Of a stretch of 64,000 bases of DNA, positions 55,788 to 63,924 are shown piece after piece. Source of the stretch: Pseudomonas citri. GTDB lineage: Bacteria; Pseudomonadota; Gammaproteobacteria; Pseudomonadales; Pseudomonadaceae. The notes under the pieces are model-generated. The model searched no databases. It had not been told where the DNA came from and saw only the letters and a program-made list of their open reading frames with translations. Both the position numbers and the translations under genes were made by a program. The stretch covers positions 52,121-116,120 of the forward strand of contig NZ_JAODAB010000019.1 in the NCBI RefSeq assembly GCF_025336485.1, in the 5' to 3' direction. The first letter of the stretch is position 1; every line of letters starts with the position of its first letter.

Positions 55788-56913
55788 CTGCAAGCTCTGA
55801 GTGTATATTTCTTGCATCTAGTCCGGAGACTCCAAGTATTGCTTGGACTATTCCTGGACCAGCCTGAGAAGCATTAATATATTTTCTGAAAACCGAGAAA
55901 AACTGGGTGCCAAAATTTGTCTCTAAGATGCTAATTAGCTGTCCAGCATCAGGCATAGATACGCCACCAAGAAGCAAATCGGAGACTGGCTTAATACCGT
56001 TATTTACCACCGCTGAAACCTTATGAATAGCAGGTTCCAAATTTAGCTGTTTCTTGCCTATATGCTGCGCATATGCATTTATCTGGCGATAAATTGTAAA
56101 AGGCGCGATTCCATTTTTTCCAGACAACTCTTTGATCGCCTGTAGCTGAGAGCTTTCTGAGCTTATGTTGGAAATCGAGGAGAATGCAGCCTCTGCTAAT
56201 TGGTGCGGAAAAAGTAATGCGCCCGCAAATGCGTCGGCAAAATCTTCAGCCTCATCACCTCTTAAACTAGGTGTCAAACAGTGTCCGAGCTCATGAGCCA
56301 TCCAGAACTTAAAATCCAGGAGATTTACATCCAGATTCAAGTAGATCCAGGTCACTCGCGATTCGGGCAGATAGATGTGAACGGCATTTTCGTGAGTCTT
56401 TTTGCTTCCCCACATCACAGGGATAAGTACAGCATGAAGAGAGTCGAAGAACGCAATCAACTGATCGAAGCTAATGCGATCAACTTCGCTCACCCCAATC
56501 TCTGCACGTATTTTCCTAGCGAGATCAACCAAAAAACCATAGTTTACAGTCGGATCCAAGATAGTGCCGCGCACAGCATTACTGCCAAACTCAACATAGG
56601 GTACCAAATTCTTTAATAGGAGCCCTTTAGCACGAGCCTCTTCGTAATGTGATTCGGTTGTCTTAGTACCTCGGGCCTTTCTAAAAGCCACCACCGGAGC
56701 ATCACTCAGATCCCGAATAACTAGGTCCGAGTAAGGCATTTTGAGCAAGGCACCTAACCTGAGCAGTTTATCAGGCGGGGGGAAACCTTCTCCATCAAGC
56801 CAAGACTGGACAAGAGGTTCGGAAATTTGAAGATGCTGAGCAACAGCCGGTGCGCCTAATTTTTGAGTACTTAGGGCGGCTGCAATTCTTTGAATAGATA
56901 GTTTTTTGCTCAT
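55774..56913 (-). CDS. Xre-ImmA/IrrE (COG2856) antitoxin/metallopeptidase
   Basis: 379 residues from the ATG at 56913. N-terminal Xre-like HTH (APAVAQHLQISEPLVQSWLD) with a spacer, then the COG2856 zinc-peptidase domain with H207-E-x-x-H211 (FWMAHELGHCLTP) and a downstream Glu in EAEDFADAFAGALLFP. Proteins with this layout act as antitoxins or as derepressors that cleave a repressor (ImmA of ICEBs1). It is upstream of, and overlaps, the PIN gene. The HTH part suggests autoregulation; I could not pick an operator in the 72-bp gap upstream. Confidence 0.82.
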   Translation of the reverse strand: MSKKLSIQRIAAALSTQKLGAPAVAQHLQISEPLVQSWLDGEGFPPPDKLLRLGALLKMPYSDLVIRDLSDAPVVAFRKARGTKTTESHYEEARAKGLLLKNLVPYVEFGSNAVRGTILDPTVNYGFLVDLARKIRAEIGVSEVDRISFDQLIAFFDSLHAVLIPVMWGSKKTHENAVHIYLPESRVTWIYLNLDVNLLDFKFWMAHELGHCLTPSLRGDEAEDFADAFAGALLFPHQLAEAAFSSISNISSESSQLQAIKELSGKNGIAPFTIYRQINAYAQHIGKKQLNLEPAIHKVSAVVNNGIKPVSDLLLGGVSMPDAGQLISILETNFGTQFFSVFRKYINASQAGPGIVQAILGVSGLDARNIHSELADATV

Positions 56914-56985
56914 ACCCAATTCTCTGCCAAATCAAGCCATTTGTCAATATGATTGCGCTAGCTTATATCTCATGCATATACCAAG

Positions 56986-58050
56986 TTAGCTGCGACTTAG
57001 GGCTTTATCAGCAAAGATTGACTTGAAATCAACGTACTTGTAAAAGGTCAGCACAAGATAAAGCAACGATACTCGCTTACCTTGCAGAGCAAAAAAAGCC
57101 GTATCATACATAAAATCCTTGAATTCAGACCAAAGTTCATCAGCTCTCAGGCACGCACTTGAGCATGGCAAAATAAAGTCATAATACTTCGGCACCAGTT
57201 GTGCATTAAAGGTATTGCTCGCTTTAACCTTTGCTAAACACACGTAACCTATAAACATCAGCTTTCGCACGACCTTAAGATACGTGCAATTACTATCCTT
57301 GTAAGAGATAAACCTAGACAGCTCATCAAGATAATTCATATATTTTGACTGCCGCGCCTTTACAGGCAATCTAAACTGCACTTGATTAGTTAAAATATGC
57401 ATCATCGATTGAAGATCGGAGTATGTAGCCCGAATCAAATCCTCAAAATTTCTCTTCGCATCCAAATGAGCAATCTTTTGCGCTAAAACAACTTTGGGTG
57501 ATTTCCTTACGGGCAAGCCTTGTAAGTATTGGACCATGATAGAACCGAGATACCTCTCGATTTTTATCAGCACTTCATTAGCTGAGTCATTAGACCCCAC
57601 TGCCCATTCCGTCAAAAGCAGAGAGTTATGGATGAATCGACCTACTCCAAATGATCTATTGCCCAGCTTCTGATTTTGATACTTACCCCCATAAAAAAGA
57701 TTCTCATGATGAAACAAGCCTGTTCGACTTTTTTCTTTAACAGGAAAGATATGACACAGATCTACGTCAAGTTTAGGCCTGTTTTTTACTAAAGCCATAG
57801 TTTTGGCAAATGAGTCATAATCATGACCATAAAGCACTTGTACAGTCCCAGCTCTTCGACACTGATATACAAGATACAAGTGCTCGTAGTTCTGAAGCAT
57901 ATTTGCCCTTCTTTGCTCAACCCGCCGCTGTACAGATTTTTTCTTTTTGAAAGCGGACTTTCGACATCTATCAGAACAATATTTCTGACTTCGCCACTGA
58001 TTGGAAAGCTGATATATATCTTGATTGCACTTCAGGCATGTCTTTATCAT
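56986..58050 (-). CDS. unknown protein with zinc ribbon and HNH-like segment
   Basis: 354 residues, not a family I can name. An N-terminal zinc ribbon has C5-x2-C8 (TCLKCNQD) and C25-x3-C29 (KYCSDRCRKSAFKKK), then a very basic linker. At 95-131 the sequence VDLCHIFPVKEKSRTGLFHH followed by ENLFYGGKYQNQKLGN has the D/H...N...N spacing of an HNH nuclease. The rest is predicted helical with many aromatic residues. It lies upstream of the Xre-ImmA/PIN pair on the same strand (72-bp gap). A DNA-targeting defence role is a guess. Confidence 0.5.
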   Translation of the reverse strand: MIKTCLKCNQDIYQLSNQWRSQKYCSDRCRKSAFKKKKSVQRRVEQRRANMLQNYEHLYLVYQCRRAGTVQVLYGHDYDSFAKTMALVKNRPKLDVDLCHIFPVKEKSRTGLFHHENLFYGGKYQNQKLGNRSFGVGRFIHNSLLLTEWAVGSNDSANEVLIKIERYLGSIMVQYLQGLPVRKSPKVVLAQKIAHLDAKRNFEDLIRATYSDLQSMMHILTNQVQFRLPVKARQSKYMNYLDELSRFISYKDSNCTYLKVVRKLMFIGYVCLAKVKASNTFNAQLVPKYYDFILPCSSACLRADELWSEFKDFMYDTAFFALQGKRVSLLYLVLTFYKYVDFKSIFADKALSRS

Positions 58051-58189
58051 GGACCACTCCCTTGTTGGGTATAGTCATGATTTACAGTTTTTTATTAAGC
58101 CGTCCCCCAATCTTAACTAGCCAGCACTATTGGAACTTATAAAAATGCGGGAGATGTGGCAGCCAGGCAGTGGCGTTAGGTAGCAGAAA

Positions 58190-58405
58190 TCAAAGACTCG
58201 CAAAAAGATCTGATAGCTCGGTATTGAGAGCAACTGCGAGAGTATTGATTGCATCGAGACTAGGATTGGCCCCGCCAGTTTCGATTCTAGACATATATGT
58301 CCGAGCGAAACCACACCTGTCAGCGAACTCCTCCTGGGTCATGCCTGTGGCAAGACGGAGTTCACGAACACGATGACCAAAGCGATGACGTAGGGAAGAA
58401 GGCAT
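58190..58405 (-). CDS. Xre-family repressor
   Basis: 71 residues, essentially one Cro/C1-type HTH: VRELRLATGMTQEEFADRCG followed by FARTYMSRIETGGANPSLDA. Single-domain proteins like this commonly repress their own promoter and an adjacent module. Two direct CTAATCGTGA repeats sit 25-49 bp upstream of its start and are likely its operator. It may control the defence genes further along the same strand or the exported-protein gene on the other side. Confidence 0.85.
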   Translation of the reverse strand: MPSSLRHRFGHRVRELRLATGMTQEEFADRCGFARTYMSRIETGGANPSLDAINTLAVALNTELSDLFASL

Positions 58406-58429
58406 TCCCAGATGATGTGGCGATGTGAT

Positions 58430-58454
58430 CTAATCGTGAACACACTAATCGTGA
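58430..58454. promoter_or_regulatory. direct-repeat operator of the Xre gene
   Basis: CTAATCGTGA at 58430-58439 and 58445-58454, 15 bp apart, in the promoter region of the Xre gene. Confidence 0.5.
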
Positions 58455-58670
58455 CATCGGGTGCTTTATGATCAGCTTTTTGGCGAAACCCTGGACACCA
58501 GTCTGCTCAGCCATAGCCAGCCCACTTGGTATCAGTCTGCGATAGTGGTGCTCATCCCCATAACCGTAGGTGTCAGGCTGTCGAGCAATCAGATCCGTCA
58601 TTGATTGCTTTTACATGCAGCGTCACCGTTACACAAACATTAAACTTTAATGCTGATAAGGAAGTTGGAT

Positions 58671-59492
58671 ATGCTCAGGTTTTTTACGACGCTCTGTTTC
58701 ACACTGCTATGTTCATTGTCTCATGCTGCTTTGTTACCTGCCCCGCTAACTCTTTCGGCGGCTCAGGAAATTGTAAACGAATTCAAGGAAAGCTATGAGG
58801 ATGATTTCAAATACGACATGTCCAGAGTCGCGAAGTCAGCATTCCCAACACCAGAACAATCATATGTGTATGCAAAGTACATGAACAAAGCATTCGCACA
58901 GGCAGGTTATAGCCTGGACAAGACGCTTTATGAATTTTTCAAAACCGGCGGTGTATCTGGAGGCACTGCTGGCAACCCGAACATTCTGTTCATGCAAAAA
59001 ATAAATCTTACACAATACGCCACTTCCCTCAAGAATACCGGCATTGCCAATGCTTTCATTAAGGCCGGTGCAGTTTCAGAAAGAACAATAGCGTATGCAA
59101 AGGATGTTGCGATAGACACCCCAATCACCAAGATTGATTATGTAATTGACGCAACCCCTGGGTATGCGATACAGGGTCTTGAAAAATACGAGCGAGAGAA
59201 CGGACGGTTCATAGGACACATCAAGCCAGGCGTCGGCCCTTGGAAAGACTGGCTGTATTTTGAGTCGGAAGGTCTTAAAGGTGAACAATACGGAATTGGA
59301 CTAGTACAAATTTCTGGCGTTGATGGGAAGGAGCTGGATGTACTGAAAGCCCTGAATGGCAAAAGAGTAAAAATGGAGGGTACTTATTTTATGGCTAAAG
59401 GGCAACAGATGGGCGAGCTGAATGACAGGGTCATAGCCGTCGATCCAAGATTTTTTGATTTAAGCTATAAGTTGATATTCAAAGTACTCTAA
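58671..59492 (+). CDS. exported protein of unknown function
   Basis: 273 residues from the ATG at 58671; the frame also opens at 58650. A signal peptide (MLRFFTTLCFTLLCSLSHA, cleavage before ALLPAP) is clear. The mature part starts with charged helices (AAQEIVNEFKESYEDDFKYD) and continues with mixed alpha/beta sequence lacking Cys, repeats or known motifs. It is less GC-rich than core genes. With the next exported protein it forms the right part of the island. Function not recognised. Confidence 0.6.
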   Translation: MLRFFTTLCFTLLCSLSHAALLPAPLTLSAAQEIVNEFKESYEDDFKYDMSRVAKSAFPTPEQSYVYAKYMNKAFAQAGYSLDKTLYEFFKTGGVSGGTAGNPNILFMQKINLTQYATSLKNTGIANAFIKAGAVSERTIAYAKDVAIDTPITKIDYVIDATPGYAIQGLEKYERENGRFIGHIKPGVGPWKDWLYFESEGLKGEQYGIGLVQISGVDGKELDVLKALNGKRVKMEGTYFMAKGQQMGELNDRVIAVDPRFFDLSYKLIFKVL

Positions 59493-59579
59493 CAATCACA
59501 ACCAAAGCTTCTTCTAACACCACAATACTAGAGTCGTCACCAATGCGACCTTGTGAACTTTTTTAGAAAAGGATCGTGT

Positions 59580-60044
59580 ATGCAAATGTTAAAATGTCTC
59601 GCTGCTGTTGCAATCTCAAGTGTTTCCACTTTTGCATTCTCTCAGCAATTTACTTACTTTTCCTTCCAAGAAGGCGGATATGCTGGAAAAATGCTTATTG
59701 CGAACGAACTAACACATGGCAGCCCAGTTCAACCTCTTGCTGTTCATATCCAAACTGTAGACACTAGTACTCATCATGAATGCGATGTTTGGGCTATGGA
59801 AAATACCGTAGCTAGAATCCAATCAAATGGAAAGCTTTCCACCTCAATGCGAGTTGTAGATAACAATAAAAAAGCCACTGGCGAGACTTTTGACGTTGTA
59901 ATCGGAGAGTCAGTAGCAATAATTACGTCGTCCGCTCCAAGTGAGTATTGCGGCGTTTCGGGAACCTTTGCCGGCCATTGGGTGCGCACTCAAGAGGACG
60001 GCACCGGGGAAGGTGAACCCGAAAGCGAGCAAGATGCGCTGTGA
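59580..60044 (+). CDS. small exported protein of unknown function
   Basis: 154 residues from the ATG at 59580 (AAGGATCG upstream); a signal peptide (MQMLKCLAAVAISSVSTFAFS) precedes a beta-rich domain. Two mature cysteines, in HHECDVWAMEN and SEYCGVSGTFAGHW, could form a disulfide, and the tail is acidic (GEGEPESEQDAL). It follows the other exported gene by 87 bp and is closed by a terminator. It could act with it at the cell envelope. No family recognised. Confidence 0.6.
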   Translation: MQMLKCLAAVAISSVSTFAFSQQFTYFSFQEGGYAGKMLIANELTHGSPVQPLAVHIQTVDTSTHHECDVWAMENTVARIQSNGKLSTSMRVVDNNKKATGETFDVVIGESVAIITSSAPSEYCGVSGTFAGHWVRTQEDGTGEGEPESEQDAL

Positions 60045-60103
60045 GAGGTGGGAGATCTCCTACATAGATGATCCCCACTGCTATCTAGTCAATCAATGAG
60101 ACG

Positions 60104-60142
60104 TAAAAGGCCCCCGCCCAAGAATACAGAGCGGGGCCTTTT
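60104..60142 (+). terminator. terminator of the exported-protein genes
   Basis: AAAAGGCCCCCGC and GCGGGGCCTTTT arms around a short loop, followed by a T-rich run. Confidence 0.8.
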
Positions 60143-60365
60143 ATTTTGAAGCCTGCTTCAGCCATGCCCGCACGACCATTTTTTTCATTTCGCTTATCGC
60201 TCACCGATTAAGGAATGCTCAACAGGGAGGGAGGAAGAGCGCCAGCATTTCAAGCCGAAAACTCATTTGATCTATCGATTCTCCCGCCAAACGCAAAGCA
60301 AACCGCATAAAAAAACCCCGACAGACAAAGGTCTGAACGGAGTCTACTGCTGCATGAGCCTCCAC

Positions 60366-60385
60366 TGCACCCACTCTGCACCCAC
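60366..60385 (+). repeat. right integrase arm-site pair
   Basis: TGCACCCAC at 60366-60374 and 60377-60385, the same unit, spacing and orientation as at 49080-49099. Confidence 0.65.
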
Positions 60386-60430
60386 AAGAACCTATGGACG
60401 GGATCAGAAAATGCTAAAGGCCTTGAATTA

Positions 60431-60479
60431 TATGGTGTCCCAGGGCAGGTTCGAACTGCCAACCTTCCCCTTAGGAGGG
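60431..60479 (-). repeat. attR: 3' part of the intact tRNA-Arg(CCU)
   Basis: 49 bp identical to 48938-48986; its left edge is 2 bp beyond the tRNA CCA and its right edge lies in the anticodon stem. Confidence 0.9.
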
Positions 60480-60509
60480 GGATGCTCTATCCAATTGAGC
60501 TACTGAGAC
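60433..60509 (-). tRNA. tRNA-Arg (anticodon CCU)
   Basis: 77 nt including an encoded CCA. The acceptor stem GTCTCAG/CTGGGAC pairs over 7 bp, the D loop has AGCTCAATTGG, the anticodon loop is CTCCTAA and the T loop GTTCGAACC. Host gene of the island; its sequence is intact after insertion. Confidence 0.95.
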
Positions 60510-61033
60510 ACAAGTCGACCACCAGAACGTGGCACGAAAGGACGGCGTGCATGTTAACGGCCAACCCTGCGTTTGTCATGTCGCAATGGCTTTTTAAGTG
60601 TAGGCAAATGGTGCAGCCCCAGAAGGTTTGCAGCTCGCAACACGAAATCCTGGCCACCGCTCATCTTTCTTGACCCGTTCATCCTAGTAAATCGGCATTT
60701 TGCCACTATCCTATACAAGACAAGGACAGTAGGTGATTTGGCCCCATTTGCTTAACCGCCAAACGGTATGGCACATCGACACGATGTGATGGTCACACCC
60801 TGCAGACCTGGTGTTTTTTCAAACCAGTCCGCATTTTTTGATGAAGGGTACTGGCATAACGCCTTTACCCGGATCAGAATTTGTCACAGAATTGGCGCCA
60901 ATGATCTGGCAATTTTGAGGCATGATGCGGGCCTCTTAACAATTCAGGTTGAACATTTGGCTGCGGAGCTTGTCCTATCGACATCCTGCGGCCAATCCCG
61001 AGAACCGCTCCCCTGAACTAACCGGTTAAATAT
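60510..61033 (+). promoter_or_regulatory. amrZ upstream region with candidate AlgU promoter
   Basis: 524 bp with no convincing gene. GAACAT (60951-60956), 16 bp, TCCTA (60973-60977) resembles the AlgU consensus GAACTT-N16-TCTGA and would start transcription about 50 bp before amrZ; AlgU control of amrZ is known in P. aeruginosa. GGCATTTTGCC at 60694-60704 is a dyad that might bind AmrZ itself. Confidence 0.4.
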
Positions 61034-61360
61034 ATGCGCCCATTGAAACAGGCAATCTATTCCAGCCGTACGGCTGACAAGTTCGTCGTACGTCTGCCAG
61101 ACGGAATGCGTGAACGCATTGCCGAGGTGGCTCGCAATCATCATCGCAGCATGAACTCCGAAATCATTGCGCGCCTTGAGCAAAGTCTCATCCAGGAAGG
61201 CGCGCTAGGTGAAGAGCTCAGCATGCGTCTGGACAGCCCCGAGCTGTCCCTGCATGAGCGCGAGTTGCTTCAACGCTTCCGACAACTCTCTCATCGCCAG
61301 CAGAACGCCCTCGTTTCGCTGATTGCCCATGATGCTGAAATGGCCGCAGACGCGTCCTGA
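61034..61360 (+). CDS. amrZ: ribbon-helix-helix regulator AmrZ
   Basis: 108 residues, nearly the same as P. aeruginosa AmrZ (AlgZ): MRPLKQAIYSSRTADKFVVR at the start, the RHH domain to about residue 65 (EVARNHHRSMNSEIIARLEQ), and the tetramerising tail SPELSLHERELLQRFRQLSH. AmrZ activates alginate genes and, in P. fluorescens, represses flagellar genes and controls cyclic di-GMP turnover. It thus connects functionally to the flagellar genes and flgZ in this window, although it is not adjacent to them. Confidence 0.95.
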   Translation: MRPLKQAIYSSRTADKFVVRLPDGMRERIAEVARNHHRSMNSEIIARLEQSLIQEGALGEELSMRLDSPELSLHERELLQRFRQLSHRQQNALVSLIAHDAEMAADAS

Positions 61361-61378
61361 TTCCATCACAGATATTCG

Positions 61379-61405
61379 AGCCAGCCCTGCGCTGGCTTTT
61401 TTTTG
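61379..61405 (+). terminator. terminator of amrZ
   Basis: Stem AGCCAGC (61379-61385) with GCTGGCT (61391-61397), 5-nt loop, then T7. Confidence 0.85.
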
Positions 61406-61432
61406 CCTTGAATTTGACCTTGAGGCATCACT

Positions 61433-61462
61433 CATAAAAAAGCCCACCAGATGGGTGGGCTT
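61433..61462 (-). terminator. terminator of mgtE
   Basis: On the minus strand AGCCCACC and GGTGGGCT arms with a 5-nt loop, followed by T6, 17 bp after the mgtE stop. Confidence 0.85.
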
Positions 61463-61478
61463 TGTTGGAGCGCGTGTT

Positions 61479-62921
61479 TCAAAGCAGGAAAACAGTCGCC
61501 AGTCCCAGGAAGATAAAGAACCCGCCGCTGTCGGTCATGGCCGTGATCATCACACTGGCACCCATGGCCGGGTCGCGCCCCATCCGAGCCAGGGTCATGG
61601 GGATCAATACACCCATCAAGGCGGCCAGCAGCAGATTGAGTGTCATCGCGGCGGTCATGACCACTCCCAGTGACCAACTGCCATAGAGCAGGTATGCCAC
61701 CACGCCGATCACGCCCCCCCAGATCACGCCATTGATCAGCGCCACCGCCAGTTCCTTGCGCATCAAGCGCGAGGTGTTGCCGGTACTGACCTGATCCAGC
61801 GCCATGGCCCGGACGATCATGGTGATGGTCTGGTTGCCGGAGTTACCACCGATACCGGCCACAATAGGCATCAGGGCCGCGAGCGCCACCAGTTTCTCGA
61901 TGGAGCCTTCGAACAGGCCGATGACTCGCGAGGCGACAAAAGCGGTGATCAGATTGATTGCCAGCCAGGCCCAGCGGTTGCGCAGGGATTTCCAGACCGA
62001 GGCAAAAATGTCTTCCTCCTCGCGCAGACCCGCCATGCTGAGGACTTCGCTTTCGCTCTCCTCACGAATCAGGTCGACCATTTCATCGATGGTCAGACGG
62101 CCGATCAGTTTGCCGTTCTTGTCGACCACTGGCGCGGAAATCAAGTCATAACGTTCGAATGCCTGTGCCGCGTCGTAGGCATCTTCCTCCGGGTGAAAAC
62201 TCACCGGATCGCTGGCCATGACCTCGGCCACCTGTTTCTCAGGATCGTTGACGAGCAGGCGCTTGATAGGCAGCACGCCCTTGAGCACGCCGTCGTAATC
62301 GACCACGAACAGCTTGTCGGTATGGCCTGGCAACTCCTTGAGTCGACGCAGATAGCGCAAGACTACTTCAAGGCTGACATCCTCGCGGATCGTCACCATC
62401 TCGAAGTCCATCAGCGCACCGACCTGCTCCTCGTCGTAGGACAACGCCGAGCGCACACGCTCACGTTGCTGGCCGTCGAGGGCCTCCATCAGTTCGTGGA
62501 CAACGTCCCGGGGCAGTTCAGGAGCAAGGTCGGCGAGTTCGTCGGCGTCCATTTCCTTGGCCGCCGCCAGCAACTCGTGATCATCCATGTCGGCGATCAG
62601 GGTTTCCCGAACCGAGTCCGACACTTCGAGCAGGATGTCACCGTCGCGATCTGCCTTGACCAACTGCCAGACCGTCAGACGCTCTTCCAGTGGCAAGGCT
62701 TCAAGAATGTAGGCGACGTCGGCGGAGTGCAGATCATCGAGCTTGCGTTGCAGCTCGACGAGGTTCTGCCGGTGGACCAGGTTCTCGACCCGGTCATGAT
62801 GCGCACCTTCCTGGCGATGCGTCAGGTCTTCGACAACCCGCTGGCGCTGCAGCAGCTCAACGACTTGAGCGAGACGGTCCTGAAGGCTTTCTTGCGTTTT
62901 CTTTACTTCTACTTCAGTCAT
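61479..62921 (-). CDS. mgtE: magnesium transporter MgtE
   Basis: 480 residues from MTEVEVKKTQ (62921). It has the MgtE layout: N-terminal superhelical domain (about 45-155, DVAYILEALPLEERLTVWQL and MDADELADLAPELPRDVV), a pair of CBS domains (about 155-290), a plug helix and five membrane segments with the channel signature GIGGNSGNQTITMIVRAMAL. The cytoplasmic domains sense Mg2+ and close the pore when it is abundant. Inner membrane. Convergent with amrZ, each having its own terminator. I see no Mg2+ riboswitch upstream. Confidence 0.94.
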   Translation of the reverse strand: MTEVEVKKTQESLQDRLAQVVELLQRQRVVEDLTHRQEGAHHDRVENLVHRQNLVELQRKLDDLHSADVAYILEALPLEERLTVWQLVKADRDGDILLEVSDSVRETLIADMDDHELLAAAKEMDADELADLAPELPRDVVHELMEALDGQQRERVRSALSYDEEQVGALMDFEMVTIREDVSLEVVLRYLRRLKELPGHTDKLFVVDYDGVLKGVLPIKRLLVNDPEKQVAEVMASDPVSFHPEEDAYDAAQAFERYDLISAPVVDKNGKLIGRLTIDEMVDLIREESESEVLSMAGLREEEDIFASVWKSLRNRWAWLAINLITAFVASRVIGLFEGSIEKLVALAALMPIVAGIGGNSGNQTITMIVRAMALDQVSTGNTSRLMRKELAVALINGVIWGGVIGVVAYLLYGSWSLGVVMTAAMTLNLLLAALMGVLIPMTLARMGRDPAMGASVMITAMTDSGGFFIFLGLATVFLL

Positions 62922-63242
62922 AGGCGAACTCCACTCCCAGCAGTGGAGCACGCCGGAAGGATCAATCAGTTAATTCATGATTGGCAAAACGAGATATTGA
63001 GTAACTACTGGGTAAGTCCATGGGAATTTTCCAAAGCCCCGGCGGGGCTGACGGGCGCAATCATACACTGCTTAACGCTTAAAGACGTTAAAAAATCACG
63101 GCAAGAACAAGCGCTTGCGGCTCAAACCTGAACGCGGGCTGAACCAGCATCATGGAGGCGACTCATCCGGAAAAGAAAACACGCGCCCTCACGAAAATGC
63201 AGCGACTACCCTTCTCTTTTTCATCGTCAAGGAAGACGCAGG
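62922..63242. other. intergenic region between mgtE and the exported-protein gene
   Basis: 321 bp carrying the two divergent promoters. No clear promoter hexamers, repeats or small genes stand out. Confidence 0.5.
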
Positions 63243-63734
63243 ATGTCTGCCAGCCGCTACCTGTTTCTACTCACCTTCCTACCCTGCCTGCCCTTATGGG
63301 CCGCCGGACAAACCGTGCATCGCTGCGAAAATATCGCAGGGCACGTCACCTTCACGACACTGAGTTGCGCCCCGGACGAGGATCTGTCGCTACAGCAGAT
63401 CCACCCCTACCACCCCGGAACCATCGAGCCACTGCTGCCTGAAGCCGCACATCGACCAATATCCGGAAACAAAAACAGCCGCAAGGAAGCGGCTGTCATC
63501 GGTCGATCAGAAGACCGTTGCGGGAATCTCATCAGCACTGACCAACGCCGCAGAGCCATCATGGACCGACGAGTGATTGCCGGCATGACCCAGCAAGACG
63601 TGGAAAGCGCCCTGGGCAAGCCCGACTCGATCAAAGTCAGGAATTCGAGCACACAGTACACCTACAAAACCAAAAAAGGTCGCAGCGCAGAGATCGTGTT
63701 CGATGAAAGAGGCTGTGTGAAAGGCAAATCGTAG
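63243..63734 (+). CDS. small exported protein (DUF4124-like start, BamE/SmpA-like end)
   Basis: 163 residues. A signal peptide (SRYLFLLTFLPCLPLWAAGQ) is followed by VHRCENIAGHVTFTTLSCAP, the pattern of DUF4124 proteins with a Cys pair. Near the C terminus IAGMTQQDVESALGKPDSIK and YKTKKGRSAEIVFDERGCVK match the fold pattern of BamE/SmpA-like domains (helix, then strands). A periplasmic or envelope role is plausible. It lies upstream of a tRNA cluster and has its own terminator. Exact function unknown. Confidence 0.7.
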   Translation: MSASRYLFLLTFLPCLPLWAAGQTVHRCENIAGHVTFTTLSCAPDEDLSLQQIHPYHPGTIEPLLPEAAHRPISGNKNSRKEAAVIGRSEDRCGNLISTDQRRRAIMDRRVIAGMTQQDVESALGKPDSIKVRNSSTQYTYKTKKGRSAEIVFDERGCVKGKS

Positions 63735-63738
63735 ACGG

Positions 63739-63769
63739 CAAAAAGCCCGCGTTAGACGCGGGCTTTTTG
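63739..63769 (+). terminator. terminator of the exported-protein gene (bidirectional)
   Basis: AAAAAGCCCGCG and CGCGGGCTTTTT around a 5-nt loop. Confidence 0.88.
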
Positions 63770-63774
63770 GTGTA

Positions 63775-63851
63775 TGGTGCACTCGACAGGATTCGAACCT
63801 GTGACCGCTCGGTTCGTAGCCGAGTACTCTATCCAGCTGAGCTACGAGTGC
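63775..63851 (-). tRNA. tRNA-Arg (anticodon ACG)
   Basis: 77 nt with CCA encoded; acceptor GCACTCG/CGAGTGC, anticodon loop with ACG in CTACGAA, T loop GTTCGAATC. In pseudomonads several identical copies lie near rsmA. Confidence 0.95.
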
Positions 63852-63924
63852 AGGTTGTGGTTTTATACCAGATCACAACTGGTTGAAGCCAAGTTATTTG
63901 CATTGCTGCAGAACAACTCTTAAA

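Larger units (their letters stand above)
60045..60432. other. right end of the island
   Basis: Holds the terminator at 60104-60142, an AT-rich stretch, and the right TGCACCCAC pair before the tRNA. No gene seen. Confidence 0.6.
48938..60479. mobile_element. integrative genomic island in tRNA-Arg(CCU)
   Basis: 11.5 kb between a 49-bp exact copy of the 3' part of tRNA-Arg(CCU) (48938-48986) and the intact gene (to 60479). Inside are a tyrosine integrase by the left end, an excisionase-like protein, a serine recombinase, a restriction-modification enzyme, a toxin-antitoxin pair and several unknown genes. No conjugation or phage structural genes are present, so it would need help to move. The centre (52.1-58.6 kb) is obviously more AT-rich than the flanking chromosome. 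Confidence 0.88.

Noticed and set aside
58362..58601. 79-codon minus-strand frame upstream of the Xre gene
   Set aside because: It overlaps the Xre gene and its operator repeats and lacks known motifs; it might be a remnant but I cannot support it as a gene.
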